DNA from: Nonomuraea typhae
GTDB taxonomy: Bacteria > Actinomycetota > Actinomycetes > Streptosporangiales > Streptosporangiaceae
Length of the DNA: 64,000 nt
NCBI RefSeq assembly: GCF_009760925.1
Contig: NZ_VRLV01000003.1
Location: 186,001 to 250,000 of the forward strand
Reading direction: 5' to 3'
Part shown: positions 34,803-43,572 of the stretch, piece after piece
Numbering within the stretch: the stretch's first letter is position 1
Layout of the letters: each line of letters starts with the position of its first letter
Position numbers and translations under genes: made by a program
The notes under the pieces: generated by a model
Told to the model about the DNA's origin: nothing
The model's database searches: none
Seen by the model: the letters and a program-made list of their open reading frames with translations, nothing else

Positions 34803-36383
34803 TCAGCGGATCGCCCAGAGTTGCTTGTCACCCTGGTCGCAGTTCTGGGTGTGGAGGGTTTCGCCGGGGCCGCTCGCGGTCAGGCATCCCCCGGCGGGGA
34901 ACCTGTTCACCCCGCGTACGCTGCGGATCCGGTAGAGGCCGTTTCCCGCGGGGTCGAAGCGCCAGAGCTGGTTGTCGCCGCCGTGGACGCGAACCAGGTG
35001 GAGGGTCCAGTCCCCGGTGGGCAGGACGAAGTGGTCGCCTCCGGGTTTGACGTCCATGACCCCGCCGCCGCGGTAGTTGGTCTCGATGAGCCAGTTACCG
35101 CCGCCCTTGTCCCACAGGACCCAGTCCTGGTTGGTGTTGCCCGCCTCCCGGTTCGCGGCGTGGATGATGGTCCCGTCCCCGGGGTTGCCGCCCTTCAGGT
35201 CGGCGGCGAAGCCGGTGGCGGAGTGCAGGCGGACGACCTTGCCGTGCGCGGGGCCGCCCCCGCCGCCGGGGCCGTTGCGAGGGTCGGGGGTGAAGACCGA
35301 AGGCTGGATCTTCCAGCGCTGGAACATGTCGCCGTCGCGGCAGGCATGTTCCTCCAGGGCGTTGCCGTGGCCGACGTCGGTCAGGCAGCCGGGGTTCGCC
35401 TGGTTCTTGATCTGATACCAGCCGTCGCCTATGGACTTGAACTCCCAGCGCTGGTTGCCGCCGCCGTGCTCGCGGATCACGTGAGTGCGATTGGTGCCGG
35501 GGTGGAGGTCGACCAGCATGGACTTTGCGAGGACGGTCTCCATCACATAGATGTTGCCGCCCTTGTGATAGAAGCCCCACTTCTGCGGATTGCTGCTGTT
35601 CGCGGCGTATGCCTGGATCTTGGTCCCGCTGTCGCCGTTGCCGTTGTCCAGGTCCATCGCCCGGCCGCTGCCCGACAGCAGGAATCCGATCAGCCCGTGC
35701 CGGACGGCGGCGCCGCCGGGCTGGTCACCGCCACCGCACCTCGCGATCTCTTCGTGGGTCATGCGGACCTGGCGGGTGGTGACGGTGTCCTCCCTGCTCT
35801 CCTTGGCCGGCAACGTCACCGTCGCGTCCGTGAAGGTGTACCGCTCACCGCTGCCGTAGTCGGCCCGCAGATCGAACCGGGCCTTGGCGACCTTCGGCCT
35901 GACCTCCATCCACGCGGTGTGATACTTGTCCACGGTCGCGGTGGTCGACCAGGTCTTCGTATCCGACCAAGTAACGGAATATCCCAGCTTGGGGCCTATC
36001 TGCCCGTCGAGCTTGTTGCTCAGGTCGCCCACGGGACGCTTGAGCGCGAAGTCGAGCTGGAAACCGAAGGAATGGCTCACGGACTTGGCCCGCGAATAGG
36101 TCGTGCTGCCGATGGCCTCACAGGCGGAGATCTTGTCTCCGACCTCTTCAGCGGAACCCCATTCCTGCCACGGGTCCTTCTTCAGCGTCACCGCGCAATC
36201 GGGGACGTTGATGTATTCGTTGGTCCGGTCGATGCGCACCCTCCGGGGTGACTGACAGTCGTTGAACACGTCCTGAGCCGGCCTCGCGGCCGTGGAGACC
36301 GTGCCCGTTCCGGCATGGGCGGACTGGGCGGGGGTGGCGAGTAACGCCACGCCGGCTAAAGCCGCGACCCATAGTCGTTTCAT
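34803..36383 (-). CDS. Secreted protein with unknown N-terminal domain and two ricin-type lectin domains
   Basis: 526 residues. Signal peptide 1-25 ends in AHA. Residues about 40-240 form a domain I do not recognise, with a long beta-rich segment (FGFQLDFALKRP, YSVTWSDTKTWSTTATV) resembling pore-former or toxin stems but unproven. Two ricin B-type beta-trefoil regions follow (about 245-385 and 405-526), with QxW-like repeats such as QKWGFY, QRWEFK, QRWKI, QDWVLW and QLWRF. It probably binds glycans outside the cell. TTA codons are at codons 9 and 14, both in the signal peptide. Confidence 0.85.
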   Translation of the reverse strand: MKRLWVAALAGVALLATPAQSAHAGTGTVSTAARPAQDVFNDCQSPRRVRIDRTNEYINVPDCAVTLKKDPWQEWGSAEEVGDKISACEAIGSTTYSRAKSVSHSFGFQLDFALKRPVGDLSNKLDGQIGPKLGYSVTWSDTKTWSTTATVDKYHTAWMEVRPKVAKARFDLRADYGSGERYTFTDATVTLPAKESREDTVTTRQVRMTHEEIARCGGGDQPGGAAVRHGLIGFLLSGSGRAMDLDNGNGDSGTKIQAYAANSSNPQKWGFYHKGGNIYVMETVLAKSMLVDLHPGTNRTHVIREHGGGNQRWEFKSIGDGWYQIKNQANPGCLTDVGHGNALEEHACRDGDMFQRWKIQPSVFTPDPRNGPGGGGGPAHGKVVRLHSATGFAADLKGGNPGDGTIIHAANREAGNTNQDWVLWDKGGGNWLIETNYRGGGVMDVKPGGDHFVLPTGDWTLHLVRVHGGDNQLWRFDPAGNGLYRIRSVRGVNRFPAGGCLTASGPGETLHTQNCDQGDKQLWAIR

Positions 36384-36645
36384 GTGCTCCCCTGTGCTCG
36401 TTGGCTGAAACGGGGAAAGGATCAGCGGATCCGATAAACGCCGGATAAGTGACTGATATTCGCCCAGGTGGCAAATCTCCGGCGGGCGGGACATTCACCA
36501 GGAAGCCAGGGGTTGTTTACCTTCTGGCCGGAATCCGGGCCGATGGGCTGAGCGGGAAGCCGTCCCGCTATGGTCGTACTTGATCGACTGCAAGAACGCC
36601 GGGGTGAGGATTGCCGACGGCGTGCCGTACAGACAAGGAAGTCGT

Positions 36646-37206
36646 ATGACCACCACCGCGCTCATCGTCGGCGACCTGCAAGCGGGCATCGTGGACAACT
36701 ACCCCTTCGCCGCCGATGTGCTTCCCGTCATGGAAAAGGTCGTCCCCGCGGCCAGAGCCGCCGGCATCCCGGTGATCTTCATCCGTTTCGCGCTGAGGGC
36801 CTCGGGCCTCGACGTGGCGGCGGGGAACCAGGTGATCGGTACCCTGCACGGGGCGGGGACGCTGTTCCACGAGGATTCCCCCGAGACCCTCGTGCACCGG
36901 CACATCGCGCCGTCGCCGGGTGAGGCCGTCGTCCTCAAGCGGCGCGCCAGCGCGTTCGCGGGGACCGACCTCGAGCTGATCCTGCGCGCCCAGGGCATCG
37001 ACTCGATCGTGCTGACCGGTGTCGCGACCGGGGCGATGGTCGCCGCCACGTTCTTCGACGCCGCGGACCGCGACTACCGCGTGACCGTGCTCAGCGACGC
37101 CTGCGCCGACGGGGAAGCGGATGTGCACGACTTCCTGGTCGGCCGCGTCTTTCCGGCCAGGGGCGCCGAGGTTCTCACGAGTGACGAGTGGATGGCCCGC
37201 CTGTGA
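36646..37206 (+). CDS. Isochorismatase-fold hydrolase lacking the catalytic cysteine
   Basis: 186 residues. The fold is clear: GDLQAG near residue 8 with the catalytic-site Asp, LKRRASAFAGTDLE near 90 with Lys, and TGVATGAMVAATFFDA near 122. In cysteine hydrolases of this family the eighth residue of that motif is the nucleophilic Cys; here it is Met. True isochorismatases also lack Cys, so either an isochorismatase-like reaction or an inactive member is possible. AAGGAAG precedes the ATG, which is chosen over an upstream ATG for that reason. Monocistronic. Confidence 0.82.
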   Translation: MTTTALIVGDLQAGIVDNYPFAADVLPVMEKVVPAARAAGIPVIFIRFALRASGLDVAAGNQVIGTLHGAGTLFHEDSPETLVHRHIAPSPGEAVVLKRRASAFAGTDLELILRAQGIDSIVLTGVATGAMVAATFFDAADRDYRVTVLSDACADGEADVHDFLVGRVFPARGAEVLTSDEWMARL

Positions 37207-37215
37207 TCCGCTGAC

Positions 37216-37288
37216 CCTGTCCCACGGCGGAAGACTTTTGTCACGCCGGCTCCGCGCAGGTCAGGGCCGCTTCGCCTGTCCCACGGCG
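37216..37288 (+). repeat. Short direct repeat in the intergenic region before the DUF1801 gene
   Basis: CCTGTCCCACGGCG occurs at 37216 and again at 37275, 59 bp apart. The function is unknown; it could be a regulator site or chance in GC-rich DNA. Confidence 0.4.
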
Positions 37289-37399
37289 TCCCATCGGGAT
37301 CGTCGTGGCGGGCCCGCTCGGCTGTGATGGTGTCACGCCCCCGGAGGAACCGGGCAAGCCACCAGAACGCCGACAGCAGGACCAGACAGGGAGCCCGCC

Positions 37400-37849
37400 A
37401 TGACCACCACCCAGCCCGCCACCGGCACCAAGTTCGACGGGTTCTCCGACGAAGAGCGCGCCGCGATGAAGGAGCACGCCAAGGACCTGAAGAAGGCCTC
37501 CCGCGGCACGAGCGAGGCCGACATCGAGCGCGACGTGCTCGACAAGATCGCCGAGATGGGCGCGGCGGACCGCGTCGTGGCCGAGCGGGTCCACGCCATC
37601 ATCAAGGCCGCCGCACCGGGCCTGGCCTCGAAGCTCTGGTACGGCATGCCCGCCTACACCAAGGACGGCAAGATCGTCTGCTTCTTCCAGCCGGCGGCGA
37701 AGTTCAAGGCGCGCTACCCCACGCTCGGCTTCAACGACGTCGCCAACCTCGACGACGGCGCCGTGTGGGCGACCGCCTTCGCGATCAACGAGCTGACCCC
37801 CGCGGGCGAGGCGAAGATCGCCGAGCTGGTGAAGCGGGCGATCGGCTGA
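37400..37849 (+). CDS. DUF1801-family protein
   Basis: 149 residues. A charged helical N-terminus (SDEERAAMKEHAKDLKK) is followed by a DUF1801/YdhG-like domain: VHAIIKAAAPGLASKLWYGMPAYTKDGKIVCFF near residues 64-95. Related proteins are small alpha-beta folds, some called iron chaperone-like, but no activity is established. GGGAG precedes the ATG. Monocistronic, soluble. Confidence 0.82.
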   Translation: MTTTQPATGTKFDGFSDEERAAMKEHAKDLKKASRGTSEADIERDVLDKIAEMGAADRVVAERVHAIIKAAAPGLASKLWYGMPAYTKDGKIVCFFQPAAKFKARYPTLGFNDVANLDDGAVWATAFAINELTPAGEAKIAELVKRAIG

Positions 37850-37894
37850 ACCCCCGCGCAACCGTCCGGCCGCGCCCGCGGGCCCGGCCGCGGC

Positions 37895-37985
37895 CTACCA
37901 GGTGCCGGCCTGCTTGCGCAGGGTGCGGTTGAAGAAGGTGCTCAGCGCGTCGGCCGAGGCGACGCCGTTGTAGACGGAGGGCTGC
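37895..37985 (-). pseudogene. Possible C-terminal remnant of a lost gene
   Basis: Reading the minus strand gives about 28 residues (SVYNGVASADALSTFFNRTL then RKQAGTW, stop) with ordinary amino-acid composition, unlike the Arg/Gly/Pro-rich shadow frames around it. No start or fold is available. It may be the tail of a gene deleted when the neighbouring rph-like gene arrived. Confidence 0.3.
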
Positions 37986-37995
37986 AAGGCAGCCC
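37979..37995 (+). promoter_or_regulatory. Inverted repeat upstream of the rph-like gene
   Basis: GGGCTGCAAGGCAGCCC, a perfect 7-bp-arm palindrome with a 3-base centre, lies about 90 bp before the coding start. Rifamycin-inactivation genes in actinomycetes often carry a GC-rich inverted repeat called the rifamycin-associated element. The position fits, but the bases match only loosely. Confidence 0.4.
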
Positions 37996-38086
37996 GGGGG
38001 TGATCGCGCCCTCTTGCGCTCAAGCCCGGTTGAGGATGCATCGTGATCCCGCCATCCGCATCCACCGGCCAAGGAGTGCTGAGCAG

Positions 38087-40591
38087 TTGACCGTCATACC
38101 CCTCGAGCAGCTCACGGGCGTGGACGTCGCCCGCGCCGGGAACAAGGCCGTGAATCTGGCCGCCATGCTCGGCCGGGGCTTCAGCGTCCCCGGCGGCTTC
38201 GTCGTCACCACCGCGGCCTACGATCGCGCCGGGGTGCGGGTGCCGCCGGGCCCCCTCGGCGACGAGGCCGCCCGCTCGATCCGCGCGGCGATCCTGGCCA
38301 CGGACCTGCCCGAGGACCTGACCCGCGCCATCACGCGGTCCTATCACGCGCTCGGCGCGGACGCCGCCGTCGCGGTGCGCTCGTCCTCGCCGGAGGAGGA
38401 TCTGGCGGAGGCGAGTTTCGCCGGGCAGTACGACACGTTCCTGTCCGTCCGCGGCGCCGGGAACGTCCTGACGGCCGTCAAGCGGTGCTGGGCCTCGCTC
38501 TGGTCGGACCGGGCCGTCCGGTACCGGACGGCCCATGGCCTCGATCACCGTGACGCCGTCATCGCGGTCGTGGTGCAGCGCATGGTGGCGGCCAGGGCGG
38601 CCGGTGTCCTGCACACGCTGAACCCGGTGACGGGCTGCCGGACCGAGATGGTCGCCGAGGCGGCCGAGGGCCTCGGCGAATTGGTGGTGTCGGGCGCCGT
38701 CGTGCCCGATCAGTACGTGCTGAGCGGCGATCGTGAGCCGGAGGGCCACGGCTGCCTGGACGGGGCCGATCTGCGGCGGCTGCGTGAGGCCGGCGCCGCG
38801 TTGCAGGAGGGGTTCGGCGCCCCGCAGGACGTCGAGTGGGCGATCGACGTCGAAGGCAGGTTGTGGCTGACGCAGACCAGGCCCATCACCACGGCCTTCC
38901 CCGTCCCGGAGTCGCCGGACGGCCGGCTGCGGGCGTACTGGTCGGTCAACGTCTACCAGGGGCTGTTCCGGCCGCTGACGCCGATGGGCTCGGCGATGAT
39001 CCGGGAACGGCAGCGCGGCATGAGCGCGTATCTGGCCTCCATCGGGTTCTCTCCCGAGATCGTCGACGTCTCCGGCTGGCTGTACTGGGACATCACCGAG
39101 GGCGTCACGGACGACGCGAAGCGGCCGCTCATGGTGTCGTTCGCCGATGACCTGGCCGCGCCGTCGGGTCAGATCATCGCCGGGCTGGCCGATGATCCGC
39201 GCTTCGCCGCCACCGGGACGGCGCAGCCGTCGCCCGGGCCCGCGAGGCGTCACGTGCCGATCGCCGCCGCCTGGCTGTTTCCCCGGTGGGCGCGGGCCCG
39301 GGCCCGGCGGCGTTCGCTGCGGCACGTGCGCGCGCTGATCGGTCCCGGCGCCGAGCGGCCCGCCGAGCAGCTGCGCTGGATCGAGGCGAACCATCGCGCT
39401 GTCTGCCGCATCGAGGCGGATCTCCCCCGCACCGCGAACACGGCGGGCGGGCTGGCGCAGCGGCTGGCCGCCCGGCTGCTCGCGGGGGCCGCCGCTCCGG
39501 AGGAGGTCAGCGCCTGCTTCCGCGGCGTGCCCGGCAACCCGACCACGGAGATGGACCTGAGCCTGTGGGACCTGGCGATGGCGGCCAAGGCCGACCCGGA
39601 GTCCGCGGCGGTCCTCTCCTCGCACGACGCCGGGCGCCTGGCCGAGACCTACCGGTACGGCAGGCTGCCGCGTCCGCTGGCGGCGGGGATGGACGCCTTC
39701 CTCGCGCGCTACGGCTGCCGGGTGGCCGCGGAGATGGACCTGGGCCTGCCCCGCTGGGCCGACGACCCCACGCCGGTCTTCAATCTGCTGATCGGTTACG
39801 CGGCCGCCGCGGAGACGGGGTTCGACGCGGCGGCCGAGTTCGCCGCCGCCGGGCGGGAAGCCCGGGCCACGGTCGCGGAGCTGGTGCGCCGGGTGCCGTT
39901 GCATCGCCGGATCGCCGCCGGGTTCCTGCTGTCCTCCGCACGGGAGCTGCGTGGGCTGCGGGAACTGCCCAAGTACTGCCTGATGCTCGGCTACCAGGAG
40001 CTGCGCCGCCGGCTGCTGCGTCTGGGAGAGCATCTGGCCGGGCGCGGGGTGCTGGAGCGGGCCGAGGACGTCATGTTCCTCGGCCTGGACGAGCTGCGCT
40101 CCGCCGTACTGGATGGAGGGCACGACGACGAACGGGCCCGGGTGCGCGAGCGGCGGGCGGTGTATGAGCGGGAGGCGGGGCGCCGGCAGGTGCCCTCCGT
40201 CGTCCTGTCGGACGGCACCGTTCCCGAGTACCGGCCCGCGGGGGCCGGCGACGACGCCTTCCTGCGCGGCCTGGCCGGCGCGTCCGGCCTGGCCTCCGGG
40301 CCGGCCAGGATCGTCCGCGATCCCGGCACCGCCAGGATCGAGCCGGGGGAGGTTCTCGTCTGCCCTTCGACGGACCCGGGCTGGACGCCGTTGTTCCTGA
40401 ACGCCGCGGCCGTCGTCACCGAGACGGGCGGGATGATCTCGCACGGTACGACGGTCGCCCGCGAGTACGGGATCCCGGCCGTGGTCGGGGTGGCCGGCGC
40501 GACCACGCGGGTGCGCGACGGCCAGCTCATCACGGTCGACGGCTCGCGGGGAACGATCTCGCTCGGGCGTCGGCCATCGCCCGGAAGGTAG
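38087..40591 (+). CDS. rph: Rifampicin phosphotransferase-like / PEP-synthase-family enzyme
   Basis: 834 residues, close to the roughly 860 of known Rph proteins. An ATP-grasp domain (about 1-285: NKAVNLAAM, VPGGFVVT, VAVRSSSPEEDLAEASFAGQ, QTRPIT) is followed by a middle domain that in Rph binds rifampicin (about 300-700), then a swivelling phosphohistidine domain with TETGGMISHGTTVARE (His near 786) and VVGVAG. Rph transfers the ATP beta-phosphate to rifamycins. TTG 38087 is chosen because AAGGAG precedes it and the conserved fold starts here; longer readings add low-quality residues. The last 62 bases overlap an antisense MerR gene. Confidence 0.82.
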   Translation: MTVIPLEQLTGVDVARAGNKAVNLAAMLGRGFSVPGGFVVTTAAYDRAGVRVPPGPLGDEAARSIRAAILATDLPEDLTRAITRSYHALGADAAVAVRSSSPEEDLAEASFAGQYDTFLSVRGAGNVLTAVKRCWASLWSDRAVRYRTAHGLDHRDAVIAVVVQRMVAARAAGVLHTLNPVTGCRTEMVAEAAEGLGELVVSGAVVPDQYVLSGDREPEGHGCLDGADLRRLREAGAALQEGFGAPQDVEWAIDVEGRLWLTQTRPITTAFPVPESPDGRLRAYWSVNVYQGLFRPLTPMGSAMIRERQRGMSAYLASIGFSPEIVDVSGWLYWDITEGVTDDAKRPLMVSFADDLAAPSGQIIAGLADDPRFAATGTAQPSPGPARRHVPIAAAWLFPRWARARARRRSLRHVRALIGPGAERPAEQLRWIEANHRAVCRIEADLPRTANTAGGLAQRLAARLLAGAAAPEEVSACFRGVPGNPTTEMDLSLWDLAMAAKADPESAAVLSSHDAGRLAETYRYGRLPRPLAAGMDAFLARYGCRVAAEMDLGLPRWADDPTPVFNLLIGYAAAAETGFDAAAEFAAAGREARATVAELVRRVPLHRRIAAGFLLSSARELRGLRELPKYCLMLGYQELRRRLLRLGEHLAGRGVLERAEDVMFLGLDELRSAVLDGGHDDERARVRERRAVYEREAGRRQVPSVVLSDGTVPEYRPAGAGDDAFLRGLAGASGLASGPARIVRDPGTARIEPGEVLVCPSTDPGWTPLFLNAAAVVTETGGMISHGTTVAREYGIPAVVGVAGATTRVRDGQLITVDGSRGTISLGRRPSPGR

Positions 40592-40976
40592 GGCATGCTT
40601 CGAGCGGCTCGTGGGTGCAGGTCAGCAGGTGGCTCAGGTACGTCCGCGCGGCGTCGAGCCGCTCGATCTGCTCGCCGATGGCCTCGATCCTGCCGCTCAC
40701 GGTGTCGCGCCAGCCGCCCGCGTCGCGGCCGGTGAGGATGGCGGTGATGTCGGCGATGGAGAGCATCCCGGTCTCGCGCCAGAGCTGGATCAGCGCGATC
40801 CGGCGCAGCTGACCGGCGTCGTAGCGGCGCTGTCCCCCGCGGCGATCCGGGGTGAGCAGGCCCTGGCGTTCCCAGTAGTGCAGGGTCGAGATCGGGATCG
40901 CGAAGCCGTCGGCGACCTCGCGGATGGGGACGAGTGCGCGATCGCCCGCCAAGGAATCCCTCCGATCACCCCACAT
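40530..40976 (-). CDS. MerR-family transcriptional regulator
   Basis: 148 residues. MerR helix-turn-helix at about 16-50 (PIREVADGFAIPISTLHYWERQGLLTP) with the wing RRGGQRRYD, a dimerisation coiled coil (about 95-120) and a C-terminal CTHEPLEACPTF with two Cys. It lies 10 bp downstream of the PucR gene on the same strand and overlaps the 3' end of the rph-like gene on the other strand by 62 bp. A ligand is not evident; the Cys pair might sense metal or thiol stress (inference). Confidence 0.9.
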   Translation of the reverse strand: MWGDRRDSLAGDRALVPIREVADGFAIPISTLHYWERQGLLTPDRRGGQRRYDAGQLRRIALIQLWRETGMLSIADITAILTGRDAGGWRDTVSGRIEAIGEQIERLDAARTYLSHLLTCTHEPLEACPTFRAMADARARSFPASRRP

Positions 40977-40986
40977 AAGGCCGGGC

Positions 40987-42579
40987 TCACCTTACCCGGA
41001 CCGGGCGATCGGACTGCGCGGCCACGCGGCAGGCCAGTTGCAGCAGGAGCCGGTGGTCGGCGTTGTTCCCGTCCACGTCGAGTAGGTCGAGCAGGCGCTT
41101 GACCCGGTTGGCGACGGTGTTGCGGTGCACGCCGAGCGCCGCCGCCGCGTCGCGGGGCGAGCCCGGGTGGTCGAGGAATGCCTGGAGCGTGCGCAGGGCC
41201 TCGTCCCTGCGCCGGGGGCCCAGTTCGTCGAGCGGGGCCAGGAGGCGGTCGACCACGACGCGGGAGCTGTTCATGGCGTACCACTGCAGCAGGACGCGGC
41301 GGAAGCCCAGGTCGCGGAAGGCCAGCGGGCGGTCCTGGTGGCGGGCGGTGCGGGCGGCGGCGCCGCCGGCCCTGGCCTCGGTGGCGGAGGTCTGCAGTCC
41401 TTCGAGTCCCGGGTAGGAGCCGCCGACGCCGCAGTACAGCCGCAGCCCGGCGAACTGCTCCTTGAGCCTGGCCAGGACGGCGGCGGCCGTACGGGCGACG
41501 GCCTTCGGCTGGGCGGCGGCGGGCTCGGCGCGGTCGGTGCGCACCAGCGTGAGGGCGCTGCCGGCGTCCGCGCGCTGCCAGCCGGCGCCGTCGTTGAGTG
41601 CCGACTGCAGCGCCAGGCGGCGGGCCTCGACCGTGAGCTCGTGCCGGGCGGACTCGTCGCCTCCGGTGAGGCCGTCGAGGTTGTCCAGCTCGATGTGGAT
41701 CACGGTGTGCCAGCCGTCGACGACGAACCCCGCGCGCCGCGTCCTGGCGAGCAGCGGCCCGGCGTCCTCGGGCGCGCTCAGCAGCAGCTCCGCGAGCAGC
41801 GCCGCCCGCGACGCGGCCGGTCCCTCCGAGGTACGGCGGGCCTGCTCGATCGCGTGCCCGGCGAGCGAGGCGGCCCGGTGCAGCACGAGGCGGACGACCG
41901 CGTCGGCGGCGTCCCCCGCCGGCGCGCAGCGCAGCCGGGCCAGCACCGCCCCGGAGACCGTGACGGGCGCCCCCTCGCCGCCGGGTCCATGCGCCCCAAC
42001 CCCCTCGGATCCGGGCGCCCCGTCGCCGTCGGGTCCGGGCGCCCCCCTGCCGCCGAGGCCCGGCGCGACGGCGACGGGCAGGCCGAGCTCGCGGCCGGCC
42101 AGCGCGGCCAGTTCGCCGATCGGGTCCGGCCCGGGTTCCGCGCGCTCCAGGGCCGCCAGCGCAGCCGCCGCCCGGGAGATCACGCGCATCGGCCCGCGGG
42201 CGATCTCCTGCTCGATCGCGATCGTCAGCTGCGCCAGGTCCGCGTCCCGCTCCACCGCCAGCAGCGAGAGCTCGCACCGTTCGGCGAGCCTGCCGACCGT
42301 CAGCGGGAGCGGCCGGTCGAGGGGCGGCCCGACCAGGGCGAGCACGGCCACGTTCGCGGCGGCGGCGAAGCGCACGGCGACGTCGAGCAGGTCGGGGATG
42401 ATCTCGCCGGAAGCCCTGCCGGTGCAGATCCCGGCCTGGCCGTGCCGCGTGCGCGCGATGGTGCGCATGTCTTCGATGAGGGCGACGCCGGCGACCTCCC
42501 GATGGTGGCCGGCGTCGCAGAGCACCGTGACGACCCGGCTGATGTCGGGGCGGAGCAGGATGTCGCGGACCACCGTCAT
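40987..42579 (-). CDS. PucR-family transcriptional regulator
   Basis: 530 residues. An N-terminal purine-catabolism regulator domain (about 1-115, VVRDILLRPDISRV) is followed by a GGDEF-like sensory region (about 260-400) and a C-terminal PucR helix-turn-helix (GSPRDAAAALGVHRNTVANRVKRL, about 480-505). Such proteins activate catabolic operons for nitrogen compounds. An unusual Gly/Pro-rich insert lies near residues 180-215. It is divergent from the nitroreductase-DUF917-hydantoinase operon, the probable target. Confidence 0.9.
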   Translation of the reverse strand: MTVVRDILLRPDISRVVTVLCDAGHHREVAGVALIEDMRTIARTRHGQAGICTGRASGEIIPDLLDVAVRFAAAANVAVLALVGPPLDRPLPLTVGRLAERCELSLLAVERDADLAQLTIAIEQEIARGPMRVISRAAAALAALERAEPGPDPIGELAALAGRELGLPVAVAPGLGGRGAPGPDGDGAPGSEGVGAHGPGGEGAPVTVSGAVLARLRCAPAGDAADAVVRLVLHRAASLAGHAIEQARRTSEGPAASRAALLAELLLSAPEDAGPLLARTRRAGFVVDGWHTVIHIELDNLDGLTGGDESARHELTVEARRLALQSALNDGAGWQRADAGSALTLVRTDRAEPAAAQPKAVARTAAAVLARLKEQFAGLRLYCGVGGSYPGLEGLQTSATEARAGGAAARTARHQDRPLAFRDLGFRRVLLQWYAMNSSRVVVDRLLAPLDELGPRRRDEALRTLQAFLDHPGSPRDAAAALGVHRNTVANRVKRLLDLLDVDGNNADHRLLLQLACRVAAQSDRPVRVR

Positions 42580-42599
42580 CCGCCGCACGGTAGCCGCGG

Positions 42600-42646
42600 T
42601 TGTGCCGTGTGCACAAGATGCGGATTTGAGATGTGCTATCCCACAT
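42600..42646. promoter_or_regulatory. Two small dyads between the PucR gene and its divergent operon
   Basis: TTGTGC/GCACAA (42600-42616, 5-base centre) and ATGTG/CACAT (42631-42646, 6-base centre) lie in the 130-bp intergenic region. They are candidate PucR operators controlling both directions. No convincing -35/-10 pair is seen. Confidence 0.4.
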
Positions 42647-42709
42647 ATCCCTTTTGTCGGACCCGGCCTAGTGTCGTGCTCGACCGTCCCCGCCCCCCAG
42701 GGAGCGCAC

Positions 42710-43267
42710 ATGATCGATGCCAAGCCACTCGACGTCGCGGACGGCATACGGCGCCGCCGTATGCACCGGACCTTTACCGATCGCCCGGTGCCCCGCGAGG
42801 TCCTGGGCAGGATGGCGTGGGCTGCCGCCCGCGCCCAGCAGGCGCGCTCGGGCGTGCGCCACGTGGTGGTCGCCGACGATCCGGCGCTGCTGGCCACCGC
42901 CCGGCAGGTGCTGCCGGGATTCCTCAACAACGCCCCGGCCATGCTCGTCCTCTGCACCGACCTCGGCGAAGCCGGCACGTCCGGCGGCCCGCGCCTGGCC
43001 GAGCACGTCAGCCGCCTGGACTCCGGCGCGGCCTGCGCCCATCTCGCGCTCATGGCGCAGACCCTGGGCCTGGGCGTCTGCACCGTCACCAGCTGGGCGG
43101 ACGAGGCGGTCCGCGCCCTGCTCGGCCTGCCCGGGCACATCAGGCCCGACGTGACGGTGGCCGTCGGCTACGTCACCAAGGAGACCGCCTCACCCGCCGC
43201 CAGGGGATTCACCTCGGGGCTGCACCACAACGCCTTCGGCGCGGCCTTCGCGGACGGCGCCCGGTGA
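42710..43267 (+). CDS. Nitroreductase-family flavoprotein
   Basis: 185 residues. The FMN-fold start RRRRMHRTFTDRPVPREVLGRM, the central HLALMAQTLGLGVC (about 112) and VTVAVGYV near 155 mark the nitroreductase fold. These enzymes reduce nitro, quinone or ring double bonds with NAD(P)H. GGGAG precedes the ATG. First gene of a four-gene operon with coupled starts (GTGA overlaps). The substrate is probably a nitrogen ring compound given its hydantoinase partner (inference). Confidence 0.85.
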   Translation: MIDAKPLDVADGIRRRRMHRTFTDRPVPREVLGRMAWAAARAQQARSGVRHVVVADDPALLATARQVLPGFLNNAPAMLVLCTDLGEAGTSGGPRLAEHVSRLDSGAACAHLALMAQTLGLGVCTVTSWADEAVRALLGLPGHIRPDVTVAVGYVTKETASPAARGFTSGLHHNAFGAAFADGAR

Positions 43268-43572
43268 CCGCGGACGGCGAGCGGCTGAACCACGCCCTCT
43301 ACGAGACCGTCACCGTGCTGGTCTGCAGCGCGCCGCTCGCCTTCGACGAGACCCGGCTGCTGTCGGCCTTCCGCATGCTCGACGCGGCCGACCGGCTCAT
43401 GCGGATCATGGACGACGACGACTTCCTCCGGCGGGCGCGAGCCGACTTCGCCGCCCACCGCACCCTGGCCATGACCGACCAGGCGGCCTTCACCACATGG
43501 CTGTCCGGCTACGTGCGCGAGTTCGCCACGCAGGCGCTGCGCCGTACCGACCGACAGGAGGCAGGCTCGTGA
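43264..43572 (+). CDS. Small helical protein of unknown function
   Basis: 102 residues, GTG start overlapping the nitroreductase stop and stop overlapping the DUF917 start. The sequence is charged and helical (LLSAFRMLDAADRLMRIM and DDDDFLRRARADF). No domain is recognised with certainty; it may be one of the small DUF proteins that travel with DUF917 and hydantoinase genes. Tight coupling suggests a structural or accessory subunit. Confidence 0.7.
   Translation: MTADGERLNHALYETVTVLVCSAPLAFDETRLLSAFRMLDAADRLMRIMDDDDFLRRARADFAAHRTLAMTDQAAFTTWLSGYVREFATQALRRTDRQEAGS

Noticed and set aside
36384..36645. Promoter before the isochorismatase-fold gene
   Set aside because: TTGATC and AGGATT are present but about 21 bp apart without a dyad, so no promoter is called; the 262-bp gap shows nothing else.
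37895..40444. Long minus-strand open frame opposite the rph-like gene
   Set aside because: Arg/Gly/Pro/His-rich composition typical of a shadow frame in GC-rich DNA. Only its last 28 residues look protein-like and are listed separately as a possible remnant.
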